This document shows positions 42,662 to 52,302 of a stretch of 64,000 bases of DNA, piece by piece. The position numbers were made by a program, and so were the translations under genes. The notes below the pieces were generated by a model. The model did not search any database, was not told the origin of the DNA, and was given only the letters and a program-made list of their open reading frames with translations. This stretch comes from Phycisphaerae bacterium (GTDB lineage: Bacteria; Planctomycetota; Phycisphaerae; UBA1845). Where the stretch lies: the NCBI GenBank assembly GCA_029260115.1, contig JAJDDW010000119.1, positions 1-64,000 of the forward strand, written 5' to 3'. How positions within the stretch are numbered: position 1 is the stretch's first letter; every line of letters begins with the position of its first letter.

Positions 42662-43665
42662 GCATATCCCTCAAGACAGAATACCTGGGTCTATCTTTGA
42701 CGAATCCCATCGTGGCTTCGGCTTCGCCACTAACTGGTAGCGTTGAGTCGCTCGCGCAATTGGAAAAAGCCGGCGTAGCTGCGGTCGTGTTACCCTCTTT
42801 GTTTGAAGAACAGATCGAACACGAAGCGCAAGAGGTCCATCACTTGCTGGCGTTCGGTTCAGAGTCCACGCCTGAAGCAATAAATTATTTTCCCGAATTA
42901 TCTTCTTACAATACCGGCCCGGATACCTACCTGCAGTTGATAAAAGACGCGAAGCAAGTGCTTAGTATTCCGGTAATTGCCAGTTTGAACGGTATCTCTC
43001 GCGGAGGATGGGTTCGACATGCGAAACTAATCCAAGCCGCTGGTGCGGATGCGCTTGAGCTAAACATTTACTTCGTGCCCACAGATGTTCAGGTATCAGG
43101 CGAAGATGTTGAACAGCGCTACGTGGACTTGGTGCGTGACGTGCGCGAGGTGGTGTCGCTGCCGTTAGCCGTAAAAATCGGTCCTTATTTCAGCAGCCCA
43201 GCCAACATGGCTAGCAAGCTCGTTGAAGCCGGTGCGAATGGGTTGGTATTGTTCAACAGATTTGTTCAGCCTGACATCGACTTGGAGACGATGCAAATGG
43301 TTTCGCAGCTTGATTTAAGTCAATCGAGCGAAGCTCGGCAGGCGTTGCAATGGATAGGGGTGTTGCACAATCGCGTCAAGGCATCGTTCGCTGCGACAGG
43401 CGGCGTACATTCTCGTGAAGACCTCGTTAAGCTTCTTTTGGTAGGCGCAGACGTAGTCATGATAGCCTCGTCGTTACTCAAGCAAGGCCCATCTCATGTT
43501 TGTATATTGTTAGAAGGCCTGCATGATTGGCTCGAAGAATATGAATACACATCGGTCGGGCAAATGAAGGGCAGTATGTGTTACGACCATTGCCCCAATC
43601 CTAAAGGCTATGACCGTAGTAATTATATGAAAGCGTTGGTGAACTATACCAGCAAGAGTGTGTAG
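42658..43665 (+). CDS. dihydroorotate dehydrogenase-like FMN protein linked to PFOR
   Basis: A 335-residue TIM-barrel flavoprotein of the PyrD/PreA group. It has LTNPIVASASPLTGSVESLA, IPVIASLNGISRGGWVRHAK, DALELNIYFVPTDVQVSGED, LAVKIGPYF (the FMN-contacting Lys) and FAATGGVHSREDLVKLLLVG (phosphate-binding region). No extra iron-sulphur domain is present. It may be an FMN oxidoreductase other than true PyrD, because the usual Cys or Ser loop is not clear. Genes of this type are often found directly behind nifJ, as here with an ATGA overlap, so a redox role tied to PFOR is plausible but unproven. Confidence 0.85.
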   Translation: MSISLKTEYLGLSLTNPIVASASPLTGSVESLAQLEKAGVAAVVLPSLFEEQIEHEAQEVHHLLAFGSESTPEAINYFPELSSYNTGPDTYLQLIKDAKQVLSIPVIASLNGISRGGWVRHAKLIQAAGADALELNIYFVPTDVQVSGEDVEQRYVDLVRDVREVVSLPLAVKIGPYFSSPANMASKLVEAGANGLVLFNRFVQPDIDLETMQMVSQLDLSQSSEARQALQWIGVLHNRVKASFAATGGVHSREDLVKLLLVGADVVMIASSLLKQGPSHVCILLEGLHDWLEEYEYTSVGQMKGSMCYDHCPNPKGYDRSNYMKALVNYTSKSV

Positions 43666-43729
43666 TGCATTGATAGTACGAAGCGTATTCATAGTACGCA
43701 GCGCGTTTATGTTGGAGCGCGTGCGCGAG

Positions 43730-45394
43730 TTACATGCCCGACGAAGATGTTAACCGCTGTGGTTCAGCGATGCGTTCATAGATGCGCATTGAATAATGAC
43801 GCTCACGCGTACGTATTCTTTCCCAGGGCTTTCTCCCTTCATAGCCTAGCGCGGGAAATGATTCTGGGTGAGCCGCTTGGGCGACCAGTTTATATCCAGA
43901 ATGTGGTTCGAATCGGTCGTACCGTTGTCGATAGTATCGCTGATATTTTATGTTGACGCTGATGAACCGAGTGTTGTTGGCGTTTGCCTTGCGGTGAGAA
44001 GCTAGCAACACGTATTCCGCTGAGCCGGTGGGACTGGAGTCTGCTACGTTGGCTAAGTCTGGGTCGATACGTTCGAGCGTGCCGTCGAGATCGCCGTCGA
44101 CATATCCCCATAATACATTCGGCGGGTAAGTCACCTTGCGATCACGCGAGGCCATCGTTTGTGTGAGAAACTCAGCCGGATAGACTACTTGGCCATAGGC
44201 AATAGCGCTGGGGATAAATGAAGCGATCGAAGCGGTAATCAAAGCACAAACGCCGATACGCCGCCATGTAGTGCGTTCGATATGTATCAGGGCCAGGACC
44301 GCGCCGATAACTAGGATCGGCAAATAAATCATCGCAACTCGACCATAAAATACCATGCTACCGAATACTACGCCCATGGTGGCGTGGTAAAGATAGCCCG
44401 CTATCGCGGCTAAGGTAGCTGCGCGAAGTGGTGGCGTGGTCGCGGAAACACCAGCATGTATGGTACGCATGGCGAACCAAGCGAACAATACCAAGAGCAT
44501 GATGCCTGCGACACCTTCGACATCTCGTAGGTAATTCCACAAGAATACATAGCCTTCCTTCGTGTCGCCCATAGAGACGGATCGCGATAAGGCTGAAAGA
44601 TCGTGCAGGTAGGATCGACCGACAGACTGCGCAGCCAATTCAAAAAAGCCGACCACACACAGCGACCCAATACTGAAAAACAGGCCAGACTTCCAGCGTC
44701 GGCCAGAATATGACAAAGCGACGACACCATTAATGACGACGAAGGCATAGTGGCCCGGATAACATGCAAAGCCAAACGCACTCAACGCGCCAGCTACGAA
44801 CATGCGGTGCATGGCGCTATCACCGAGTTTCGGTTTTGATGACACAGCCCATAAGCCTAACAGAAAGCATAGTAGTGAAACGGAATAGGGAGCCATGTGC
44901 CTAATCCATACGTTGGCATTTGTTAATAGCGAATAGACCAACGCCATGAGCAGTGCATACCACGCTCGTTGGGTCCATAGTCGACCGAGCGCGTAGACGC
45001 ACAACGTAATCGCGAGTGTCACAATCACATTGTAGGCCGATGCGATGTCGTAGAAGTGTGCGGATTCCGGGCCGATGTCCATCAACGGATTAATCGCTAA
45101 TTGGGCAAGCACCGCAGGTACGCTAGCGAGGACAAAACCTGGGCGAGCCGAAGGAACGCTTCTGCGAGCATCGAAGAGTGCGTTGATGGCTTCGTGCCAA
45201 TCCCATCGCATCACGTTATCCATGAAGGCAAACGTGGACAAATAGCACCGTTCGTCGCTCCAATAGAAATGACCTCGATCGATTAACGTTAGCCTATACG
45301 CCGCGAGTAACAGCAGCAGTACGATTAGACCGACAGTCGGGTTCAGCAGCGGTCTCATCCTCCCAAGCTTGTTATCAATTCGGCTAGCGTCCAT
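43730..45394 (-). CDS. polytopic membrane protein, GT-C-like
   Basis: A 554-residue protein with 10-12 hydrophobic helices. The first helix (PTVGLIVLLLLLAAYRLTLI) is followed by GHFYWSDERCYLSTFAFMDN, an acidic loop (D-E) like that of GT39/GT-C enzymes. Further marks are NVWIRHMAPYSVSLLCFLLG and GFACYPGHYAFVVINGVVAL. After the last helix there is a ~150-residue soluble domain. It is probably an outer-leaflet glycosyltransferase using lipid-linked sugars; the family could not be named. The start at 45394 was chosen to bring the first helix close to the N-terminus; ATG 45436 is possible. Confidence 0.55.
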   Translation of the reverse strand: MDASRIDNKLGRMRPLLNPTVGLIVLLLLLAAYRLTLIDRGHFYWSDERCYLSTFAFMDNVMRWDWHEAINALFDARRSVPSARPGFVLASVPAVLAQLAINPLMDIGPESAHFYDIASAYNVIVTLAITLCVYALGRLWTQRAWYALLMALVYSLLTNANVWIRHMAPYSVSLLCFLLGLWAVSSKPKLGDSAMHRMFVAGALSAFGFACYPGHYAFVVINGVVALSYSGRRWKSGLFFSIGSLCVVGFFELAAQSVGRSYLHDLSALSRSVSMGDTKEGYVFLWNYLRDVEGVAGIMLLVLFAWFAMRTIHAGVSATTPPLRAATLAAIAGYLYHATMGVVFGSMVFYGRVAMIYLPILVIGAVLALIHIERTTWRRIGVCALITASIASFIPSAIAYGQVVYPAEFLTQTMASRDRKVTYPPNVLWGYVDGDLDGTLERIDPDLANVADSSPTGSAEYVLLASHRKANANNTRFISVNIKYQRYYRQRYDRFEPHSGYKLVAQAAHPESFPALGYEGRKPWERIRTRERHYSMRIYERIAEPQRLTSSSGM

Positions 45395-45548
45395 GATGGA
45401 ATATCGGACACTCAAGCGCCCCAATGTAGCGGCCATCCACGCTATGCGTCAGAGGAATTTGGCCAAGGTGTATGGCTGGTCACTTTTCAATGCCTCACTA
45501 GTTACAACGATTTGTAGAAACTGTGGGCGGATATGGATTCAAATCTTT

Positions 45549-45651
45549 CGTCATTCTCGCGCACGCGGAAATCTAGGGGCGGCACGAAGCGGTAAGATCA
45601 GTCGTCAGTCTGCAACAGTGGACTGGATACCCGCCTACGCGGGTATGACGG
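45549..45651. repeat. dispersed palindrome, inverted pair (copies B and C)
   Basis: CGTCATTCTCGCGCACGCGG (45549 on) in plus orientation and its relative in minus orientation (reverse complement CGTCATACCCGCGTAGGCGG, 45622-45651) face each other across about 45 bases. Paired, facing copies are typical of REP doublets. They lie in a ~300-base gap between genes that both end or start elsewhere. Confidence 0.65.
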
Positions 45652-45690
45652 AGTGTTGGCTCGCGGTGGGAGATACACTATTACTACCCA

Positions 45691-46290
45691 TCACAGCCCC
45701 GCAAGTTGGGTTGCTTCGGTGAGCATTTTTTGTTCAGCTGCGCTTAGCGCTAGTTCCGCAATTCGGCTTCGGCCGACGTCGGTCATTTTCCGTAGTGTCC
45801 CCATGAGCACGCGAAGCGACTTGTCGTTGTCCCAGTCGTCGGCGTATTTGTGTAGCTTGGTCTCAAAAAAAACCAGGCAGTCCGCGTCTTCGAGAATGCA
45901 CGCTTCTTTATTGTCAGGCCAATTGGTGCGTAAAATGAAGGCTTTGACGGTTTCAATTCCATCCGTTGGATAGTTAGCACTGCGCAGTGTCTTTTCAGCT
46001 TCGTCCGCGTGGTAGTTAGCTAATGCCCGCCGCCAATCGTGATAGCCTGGCGTTGTCTTGGGATAAGTATCGCGCGGTATTTTCCAGCGGCGCATGGTGT
46101 GTGAGCGGGCCGCTAGGAGTAGCGCTTCGGAAGGGTTGTCGGTGAGCTTTTCCACCCAGCGATATACCCGTTGCGAAAATAATAATTCGCTCGGGCAATC
46201 TTTACCGTCGACAGTTTCCTTGCGCGGGTCTTCTGCGTTCGCGGCGTCAATGAGTTGTATAGCTTGGTCGAATGCTTGCGTATATGCCAT
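45691..46290 (-). CDS. DUF4202 family protein
   Basis: A 199-residue soluble helical protein. Motifs LFSQRVYRWVEKLTDNPSEA, LAARSHTMRRWKIPRDTYPK, GYHDWRRALANYHADEAEKT and EDADCLVFFETKL match DUF4202, a family shared by bacteria and fungi. The pattern of His and Asp residues (SHTMRRW, ADEAEK, EDAD) suggests an HD-like metal site, though the function is unknown. It is a single gene on the minus strand; the start ATG 46290 fits the family N-terminus (a short Ala/Asp-rich helix). Confidence 0.85.
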   Translation of the reverse strand: MAYTQAFDQAIQLIDAANAEDPRKETVDGKDCPSELLFSQRVYRWVEKLTDNPSEALLLAARSHTMRRWKIPRDTYPKTTPGYHDWRRALANYHADEAEKTLRSANYPTDGIETVKAFILRTNWPDNKEACILEDADCLVFFETKLHKYADDWDNDKSLRVLMGTLRKMTDVGRSRIAELALSAAEQKMLTEATQLAGL

Positions 46291-46424
46291 CGAAACAATC
46301 CTTAAAAGCCAAGAAAGAGGATAATCGTCGATGCGAGTTTACTAGGATTTGATGCGGACGTCGATAAGGCCAATGACAGGTGTGTCTTTTGTGCAAGGTT
46401 ACGCGTTGGGGTCGGTCTGGTTGC

Positions 46425-47921
46425 TTAGCAAGCCCCGCGTAGGAACGTGCCTAGCGTACGGAATAGAATGGTCATGTCTAATTCGAAGGCCATGTGTTTG
46501 AGGTAGTATAAATCAAATTGCAATTTCCGCTTGGAGTCTTCGACGGTATTGCCGTAGCGAAAGCTGATCTGTGCCCAGCCGGTGATGCCAGGCTTGATGA
46601 GGTGGCGCTCGGCGTAGTAGGGGATTTTCCCGCACAAGTCGCGGACAATGTCAGGTCGTTCAGGCCTTGGTCCCACCACGGACATTTGCCCGACCATCAC
46701 ATTATAAAGCTGAGGTAGTTCGTCCAGGCGAGATTTACGAAGAATTCTACCAAACCACGTCACGCGAGGATCATTCGTTGAAGCCCACACGCTTTTGCCA
46801 TTCTCCGCATCAGTGCGCATGGTACGGAATTTATAGAGTCGAAAGTTTTCTCCGTTCTGTCCCACGCGGTCTTGCCAATAGAATACCGGGCCACCGTCGC
46901 CGAGCTTGATAGCCAAGGCAATTAAAGGCCAGAGCGGTGCGGTGACGCAAAAGACCAGGGCAGTCGTGATGACATCGAAGACCCGTTTGATGGCTGCGAC
47001 ATGATCACAATGAACTTTAAGATCAGCAAAGAGAAACCAGGCCGGCGTGATTTGATCAACCAGAATTTGTCCGGTCGCTTTTTCGTAAAAGATGGCTTCG
47101 TTAATCACCCGACAACCTCGTTGCAGGCAGGGTACAATCCAATCCATAACTGCAGGGTCATTCGCCGAATCGGCGTCGACGACGATATCGGTGATGCCGG
47201 CCTTGTCTATGCTGGAAGTCTTGTCGAGCACTGGTCCAAGATATTTTGAACTCTTGCGATCTTCGCGAGAAGCTTCCTCGCCTGTGGTATAGCCAACAAG
47301 ATTGTATTCGTGCAGATGCCCCTCTTTTTGAGCATTCGCGAATGAGTTAAACAAATTGCGCGAACCGACGACCAATAGCAATCGACTAATACGATGAGAA
47401 GCCCACCACGCGCAGAATCGGACGGTTGTTCCCATCACTAAGAAGGTAGTAAGGGCAAAGCCTGTCGCTCGACGACTAACTGTGGCGTAGAGTAGAATAT
47501 AAATCACGGCATATGCAGCCACCGGCAGCGTCGTTGTCGTGAGTAACATGCGCGTCAGGATGCGAGACCGGCTTTGCGTTGTCTCACGTTCGTACAAGCC
47601 GAACACCATGCTCGCTGCGGTGAGTGTGCAGGAAAAAATAAAGCACGCCTGCCATAGTGGTATGTGGGGCGTAGCCAATTCGGTGGGAGGGGGGAAGAAG
47701 TCGTAGGCGATAATCAAGCCAGTCGAAATCGTGGCTGAATCGATGACCAGCCACATCCAAAGCGGCATCGCGGTGAGCATACGTCCGATTCGGTGAACTA
47801 CTCGCTCCCAAATAGACTCCAACGCCACACGTCTTGGCGCATGTCGCTCCTGCGTTAATCGATTATACGCGGTTGAAGCAACGGTTGACGAGCCTGTAAT
47901 AGCAGCTAGCTGAGCGCACAT
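46425..47921 (-). CDS. polyprenyl glycosylphosphotransferase (exopolysaccharide/O-antigen initiation)
   Basis: A 498-residue protein of the PglC/WcaJ/WbaP group that moves a sugar-1-phosphate from a UDP-sugar onto undecaprenyl phosphate, starting a surface polysaccharide repeat. Four or five N-terminal membrane helices (residues ~50-170) and a Rossmann-like middle domain (LLLVVGSRNLFNSFANAQKE) are followed by the catalytic domain: KRVFDVITTALVFCVTAP, GPVFYWQDRVGQNGENFRLY, KFRTMRTDAENG, SRLDELPQLYNVMVGQMSVV and GPRPERPDIV. ATG 47921 is preceded by GAGGGA; two earlier ATGs lack such a site. Polysaccharide genes around it (GT-C-like, VanZ) fit. Confidence 0.9.
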   Translation of the reverse strand: MCAQLAAITGSSTVASTAYNRLTQERHAPRRVALESIWERVVHRIGRMLTAMPLWMWLVIDSATISTGLIIAYDFFPPPTELATPHIPLWQACFIFSCTLTAASMVFGLYERETTQSRSRILTRMLLTTTTLPVAAYAVIYILLYATVSRRATGFALTTFLVMGTTVRFCAWWASHRISRLLLVVGSRNLFNSFANAQKEGHLHEYNLVGYTTGEEASREDRKSSKYLGPVLDKTSSIDKAGITDIVVDADSANDPAVMDWIVPCLQRGCRVINEAIFYEKATGQILVDQITPAWFLFADLKVHCDHVAAIKRVFDVITTALVFCVTAPLWPLIALAIKLGDGGPVFYWQDRVGQNGENFRLYKFRTMRTDAENGKSVWASTNDPRVTWFGRILRKSRLDELPQLYNVMVGQMSVVGPRPERPDIVRDLCGKIPYYAERHLIKPGITGWAQISFRYGNTVEDSKRKLQFDLYYLKHMAFELDMTILFRTLGTFLRGAC

Positions 47922-48201
47922 AAATCCCTCGCAGAAAAACTCACTATCCGACAGACCCATCGGATGCCCCGTAAACAGACCTGAGTTATCGGGGAAAGTA
48001 CTGCTTATCAGACGCTCACTTTGCACGACCGATAACATGAAAACGCATTAATCGCACAGAGTGTACGTTTTTTTTTGGACCAGTTGCGTCCCCAATAGCC
48101 CGATATCCAAATAGTGCTGCACCAAAGCAGGGCCGAGAATAAGGGCCTATATGGGGTAAGTCAGCGGGACGCCGAATCAGCGTTACTATAGGAATGGAAA
48201 C

Positions 48202-48954
48202 GTGAAATACCGACTATTGTATGCCGTGCTCCCGACAGCATGTGCCATCGTAATGACCACCGGCTGTAGTAAGCCAATAGAAAATCCGTGGATGCCTCGT
48301 CCGCGTGTCGACTGGGCGGACCTCTCCATTCATGCCATCTCTTATGACGAAAACAGCTATCGCATCCTAAACAAGCAAACGACTAAAGGATTGTTCCCCG
48401 CAGCCATTGCTGTGACGCGGGTAGCGGTGACAGACCCTCCCACGGACATACCTGGGATGCAGACGAAACTGGTACGCGACCCACGCAATGAATTTTTGCA
48501 ATGGAACCAAGCCTTCGATGACCAGATGGCGATTAGCGAAGTATTCCCGTTAGCCCAGAGGGATTTGGGTGGCGCAGAGACGACGCCGCAGCAAATTACA
48601 CGAGCGATAACCGCGCTTCATGCCAGGATAGGCTTCGTATATGCAGTCAACGAGCTTAGTGCTAACGAAACGGAAATGATAGGCACCTTGCTCGACACAA
48701 AAGAAAATCGAATTCTCGCTACCCTGCACGCTAACGCTGTATCTATTCCCGTAGATAAAGATGACCCGGAAGCGAAGAATCCGGACCTTTGGAAAGTGGA
48801 TTCCCGAGGCATTGTGCGTTTGCGATTTGCAAAGCTCGCGCATGCCTGTATTCGTGAAATGATCCTACGTGACGAACCAGCCGAAGTTGAAACCTCCTCT
48901 GGCTGGAAACCTCTTCCGCCAGCTGTGCCGCCAGTTTGGCCACCGCGTGGGTAA
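48202..48954 (+). CDS. lipoprotein, unknown function
   Basis: A 250-residue protein with a lipoprotein signal (LLYAVLPTACAIVMTTGCSK; lipobox TTGC). The mature part is mixed alpha/beta with KQTTKGLFPAAIAVTRVAVT, FLQWNQAFDDQMAISEVFPL and FVYAVNELSANETEMIGTLL, and a Pro-rich end (PPAVPPVWPP). It looks like a family of periplasmic lipoproteins but I cannot name it. The start is GTG 48202 with AGGAATGGAAAC upstream. It is divergent from the polyprenyl glycosylphosphotransferase, so a shared promoter region (47922-48201) is likely. Confidence 0.65.
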   Translation: MKYRLLYAVLPTACAIVMTTGCSKPIENPWMPRPRVDWADLSIHAISYDENSYRILNKQTTKGLFPAAIAVTRVAVTDPPTDIPGMQTKLVRDPRNEFLQWNQAFDDQMAISEVFPLAQRDLGGAETTPQQITRAITALHARIGFVYAVNELSANETEMIGTLLDTKENRILATLHANAVSIPVDKDDPEAKNPDLWKVDSRGIVRLRFAKLAHACIREMILRDEPAEVETSSGWKPLPPAVPPVWPPRG

Positions 48955-49112
48955 GCTCTGTGACATGTAGACCGTCACTGAATATGCGTGGTTATGGGGC
49001 GATCAATTTGTCACCTACCATATGTGTTGAAAGTAGGTTTCTGAGTCATTAAGGATTGGCAGGCGGTTGAGTCGCAACATAAGAGAGCTAGTTCCAGGGA
49101 CCACCGGGCATC

Positions 49113-50675
49113 ATGTCGAAGCACTCACGATCAACCACGTTCAAACTGATTTCAAGCAAGTACGTGGAAATACTCACGCTTGTGAGTCTGCTGTTTATTA
49201 TCCAAACGGGCTTGCTACCATTTGATTTTTTCAATCCAGATGTTGGTGCGGGCCATCGAGAGTTATTCAGCACTACGGTCGATCAATTCACGTTTCCAGA
49301 TATTCTTAGCAACATCTTCCTGTACATTCCGCTAGGCTTCTGTTTACACTGGTGGCTATACCGCTTACGAAGAAACAAGTTGATGCGCTGGACGCTCGCC
49401 ATGTTAGGTGGATTGATGACTAGTGGTATCATCGAATGGATACAATGCCTTTCTCCCGCCCGCGTCTCGTCATTGATCGACCTGACCAGTAACACCATCG
49501 GCTGCGCCTTGGGGGGCGTGCTTTTTGCCGTATTCTACCAATATCTCCCGCGATTCGTAGCCGTAGTCATGGCCGAGCTGCAGACTTGGCGACTCCATAC
49601 CAGCGTGAAAGCGTACATACTAGCGCTTATAGTTTTCTCATCGATGCCTTTTTCGTTTACCATAAATCCAGGGTTGCTTAAAAGAGAAGCTAGCCTAGTG
49701 AGTGTCATACCTTTTGCCACAGCAACCAGCGACATCGAAGACGCGGACCATGCCTTGGCACGAAACGACCATCGGGCCTACGCCTTCGCGCGCTGGCGGT
49801 TGCTAGAAAGATGTGCGCGGTGGATTGTCGAATGTCTCGCGTTTGCTGTGTTAGCCCAATTGCTGATCGTGCTCTTGCGCAACGACTATGGTTTTTCCAT
49901 AGGTACCTCAACGATGCTAACAGGCTGGTATTGTGTGGCATTAGCCGTGGTGCTTAGTATCATACAATTCCCAGTCATTAGTAGGCACGTAGATACCACG
50001 GACATCCTTTTCCGCTGCGTAGGTGGACTATCCGTAGCCCTGATGACATGGTGGACCCGCAAAGTCGTTGGCCTGATTTCTTTAAGGCAGACACTGACCA
50101 ATTTGCATCGTCAGACGCGCATCGGCTTATATCTTACGATGGCATATATTGTATATTCCGGCGTGATACCGCTGACCTTCGCGCCAGACGATGGATCTGC
50201 TGTCGCCCAAGTTGTGCCGACCGATCCTCTTTTGCCGTTTCTAGGATATTTCTATACGAGATTCGATATCGCTGCGGATGATATACTCGAAAAAATAGCG
50301 ACGTATGGCGTGCTAGCCATCATGCTCGTAGCCAGCACCCGATGGTACCGACGCGGTAGTCTGGGCTGGCGGGTGTACAAGGTGGCTAAGTTCGGCGTGT
50401 GCTTGTCCATTCCGATAGAAGTTGTGCAGGTTTTCATACCCGTACGTACCGCGACGATTACAGACCCACTGCTCGCAGCAACAGGATGCGTGGTTGGCGT
50501 GCTTATGTTGGAAGTGGTAGCCAATGCTTGCCGGCTAACTTTAGACCCGCAATTAGTGACAGTTAGTAAGAAGCAGAAGATTTCACCAGTCGACGAACTT
50601 ATCCAAACACTTATGCAGCCAGACCCCAACGCGCCGAAGGAATCATCTCCAGAACACACTACAATAAATGTCTAA
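49113..50675 (+). CDS. membrane protein with two VanZ-like domains
   Basis: A 520-residue protein. The first half has the VanZ pattern: a first helix ending TGLLPFDFF, an FPDILSNIFLYIPLGFCLHW helix, GIIEWIQCLSPARVSSLIDL and TSNTIGCALGG. The second half repeats it: YSGVIPLTFAPDDG, FDIAADDILEKIATYGVLAI, then IPIEVVQVFIPVRTATITDP and a Gly-rich last helix. VanZ gives low-level teicoplanin resistance, and VanZ-like proteins occur in polysaccharide loci, where their biochemical role is unsettled. The doubled form recalls VanZ proteins near exosortase or EPS genes. It ends with a short charged tail. Confidence 0.8.
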   Translation: MSKHSRSTTFKLISSKYVEILTLVSLLFIIQTGLLPFDFFNPDVGAGHRELFSTTVDQFTFPDILSNIFLYIPLGFCLHWWLYRLRRNKLMRWTLAMLGGLMTSGIIEWIQCLSPARVSSLIDLTSNTIGCALGGVLFAVFYQYLPRFVAVVMAELQTWRLHTSVKAYILALIVFSSMPFSFTINPGLLKREASLVSVIPFATATSDIEDADHALARNDHRAYAFARWRLLERCARWIVECLAFAVLAQLLIVLLRNDYGFSIGTSTMLTGWYCVALAVVLSIIQFPVISRHVDTTDILFRCVGGLSVALMTWWTRKVVGLISLRQTLTNLHRQTRIGLYLTMAYIVYSGVIPLTFAPDDGSAVAQVVPTDPLLPFLGYFYTRFDIAADDILEKIATYGVLAIMLVASTRWYRRGSLGWRVYKVAKFGVCLSIPIEVVQVFIPVRTATITDPLLAATGCVVGVLMLEVVANACRLTLDPQLVTVSKKQKISPVDELIQTLMQPDPNAPKESSPEHTTINV

Positions 50676-50676
50676 A

Positions 50677-50715
50677 ACGAGCCGCATGCTTTAGCTTGCG
50701 CGGACGTGCGAACGA
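50677..50715. repeat. REP-like palindrome, copy 2 (GAGCCGC...GCTTTAGC)
   Basis: ACGAGCCGCATGCTTTAGCT then TGCGCGGACGTGCG. This is the same element as 12367-12402, diverged, and again lies immediately after a stop codon (50675). Confidence 0.6.
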
Positions 50716-50763
50716 ATAAGGCATTCGTTGTTGTAATTGCTTGAATACAAAGACAATTGCGCA

Positions 50764-52044
50764 TTAGCTCGACGCCGCTTTGCGCCGTCTCCGCATAGCA
50801 ATTTCTGGAGCTTCGAGGATACAGGTCCAGAGAATTTTGACTGACATCCAAAGTAGTTTACTAGCACTACGAACGATACCGGGTTTCTGATCACCGACGT
50901 TGGGGAATCCCTTTTCGTCAGATTTTACGTTATCCCAATTATGAAAGAGCTTTCCCCAAGAGCTATTCAGTGCTTCCTGCACCCGCTGACGGCCCTTCAT
51001 CGGATACCAAAACCAGTCGTGATAAAACACGCTCGCGATATACGCCCACGGCGCTAGCCAAGTTTTTAATGACCACTCGACGGTCCCTTTCATCCAGCCC
51101 CAGTAGATAAGATGCTGCATGCGCGAAGCAAAAGTCATTTCTTTATAGGGGCCAACGAAGTGCCAGCTCTCTGACGCTAGTTCAACATCGCCGACAACTT
51201 CAATCTCTTTGACATCGCCACACCCCAAACCCAGTTCATGGGCTAGCCGAATAAATTTCACATCGCTAAGCGGATCAAAGCCCATCAACTTCGCAGCCAT
51301 CGCGTCAATAGCCACCTGGTCAGATGAGGCGAGCAGCACATTTTTTACATAGGGAATCATGCACCGAGGCCCAGGTCCATCACCGGCGAAGCTGCCGTCC
51401 ATCACGGCGAAAACGCCCGAATGAATTTTCTGTTGGATCATGAGCAGATCCACCAGTGTTTCATGGATTACCGGGTGCGTCCAATGGCGATGTTCGTTGA
51501 GCAGGCCACCGAACGCATTTTTCATCGAGCCTGTCATGGTCGTGAAAACATGCGTCTTCACCGTCGGTAGGTGGATGATGTTCTCACCGATAAACCGCTT
51601 GGGAATGTTAAAGCCCTTGGGGTAGACCTCGTTGAGGCAGAGGAATTTATCCGCGATCTCGCCCACCGCATCGCGCACGTTCACCCATTCGATCCCATCC
51701 TCATATAGATGCACATTGCGAAGCTTGTGAGCCTGTACTACGTTAATCTGTTTATTCTCACGTTCGCCCAGGTAGGCGTCGATCACGACCGTTCGATTAT
51801 GACAGGCATGGATCAGATCTGGATCATACCCATCGCGTTTCATCGCGCGAATCACCCCGTCTAGTTGCCAGGGCGTTGTTGAGCTGCCCGGGTAGAAAAA
51901 GTGCCAGGAAATATTCACCTTCAGGGCTGTGTCGACATCCTTCGCCAACGTCTCTTGATACCCCGCAAGGTTCATGAGTCGATGATAATCCTCCAGCACC
52001 GTCTCCGGCGAAGTGCGAACCATAGCTACTTTTGATTGACCCAT
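50764..52044 (-). CDS. DUF362 domain protein
   Basis: A 426-residue protein. The family marks are SKVAMVRTSPETVLEDYHRL at the start, LKVNISWHFFYPGSSTTPWQ, the region NIIHLPTVKTHVFTTMTGSM, KNAFGGLLNEHRHWTHPVIH, VFAVMDGSFAGDGPGPR and LLASSDQVAIDAMAAKLMGF. DUF362 proteins often carry ferredoxin clusters; this one has no Cys cluster, but a C-terminal extension of ~130 residues with Trp-rich helices (WGWMKGTVEWSLKTWLAPWA). The biochemical role is not known; other members have been linked to metal or cofactor handling. The start ATG 52044 is clear from the family N-terminus. Confidence 0.82.
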   Translation of the reverse strand: MGQSKVAMVRTSPETVLEDYHRLMNLAGYQETLAKDVDTALKVNISWHFFYPGSSTTPWQLDGVIRAMKRDGYDPDLIHACHNRTVVIDAYLGERENKQINVVQAHKLRNVHLYEDGIEWVNVRDAVGEIADKFLCLNEVYPKGFNIPKRFIGENIIHLPTVKTHVFTTMTGSMKNAFGGLLNEHRHWTHPVIHETLVDLLMIQQKIHSGVFAVMDGSFAGDGPGPRCMIPYVKNVLLASSDQVAIDAMAAKLMGFDPLSDVKFIRLAHELGLGCGDVKEIEVVGDVELASESWHFVGPYKEMTFASRMQHLIYWGWMKGTVEWSLKTWLAPWAYIASVFYHDWFWYPMKGRQRVQEALNSSWGKLFHNWDNVKSDEKGFPNVGDQKPGIVRSASKLLWMSVKILWTCILEAPEIAMRRRRKAASS

Positions 52045-52302
52045 AATCGTGTTCTACCACCTGACAATCTTACCCAAACCATTATAGCAACCTATGTGTA
52101 GATCGGCTATTCGCGGCGCTAAGCTTCGCCTGATCCTAGTCTTCCACCCAGGATTGTGATCTATCTACGCTAATTTGTTATACGAAAAATCCCGCCCGAT
52201 AAAGGAAAAGGCCGGGGCAGCGTTATCAAACGCCACACCGACCAAATCACAAATTTCGATAGTTCTCTGAGAATAACTCAGATCATTAGCTATCAGCAGG
52301 GC

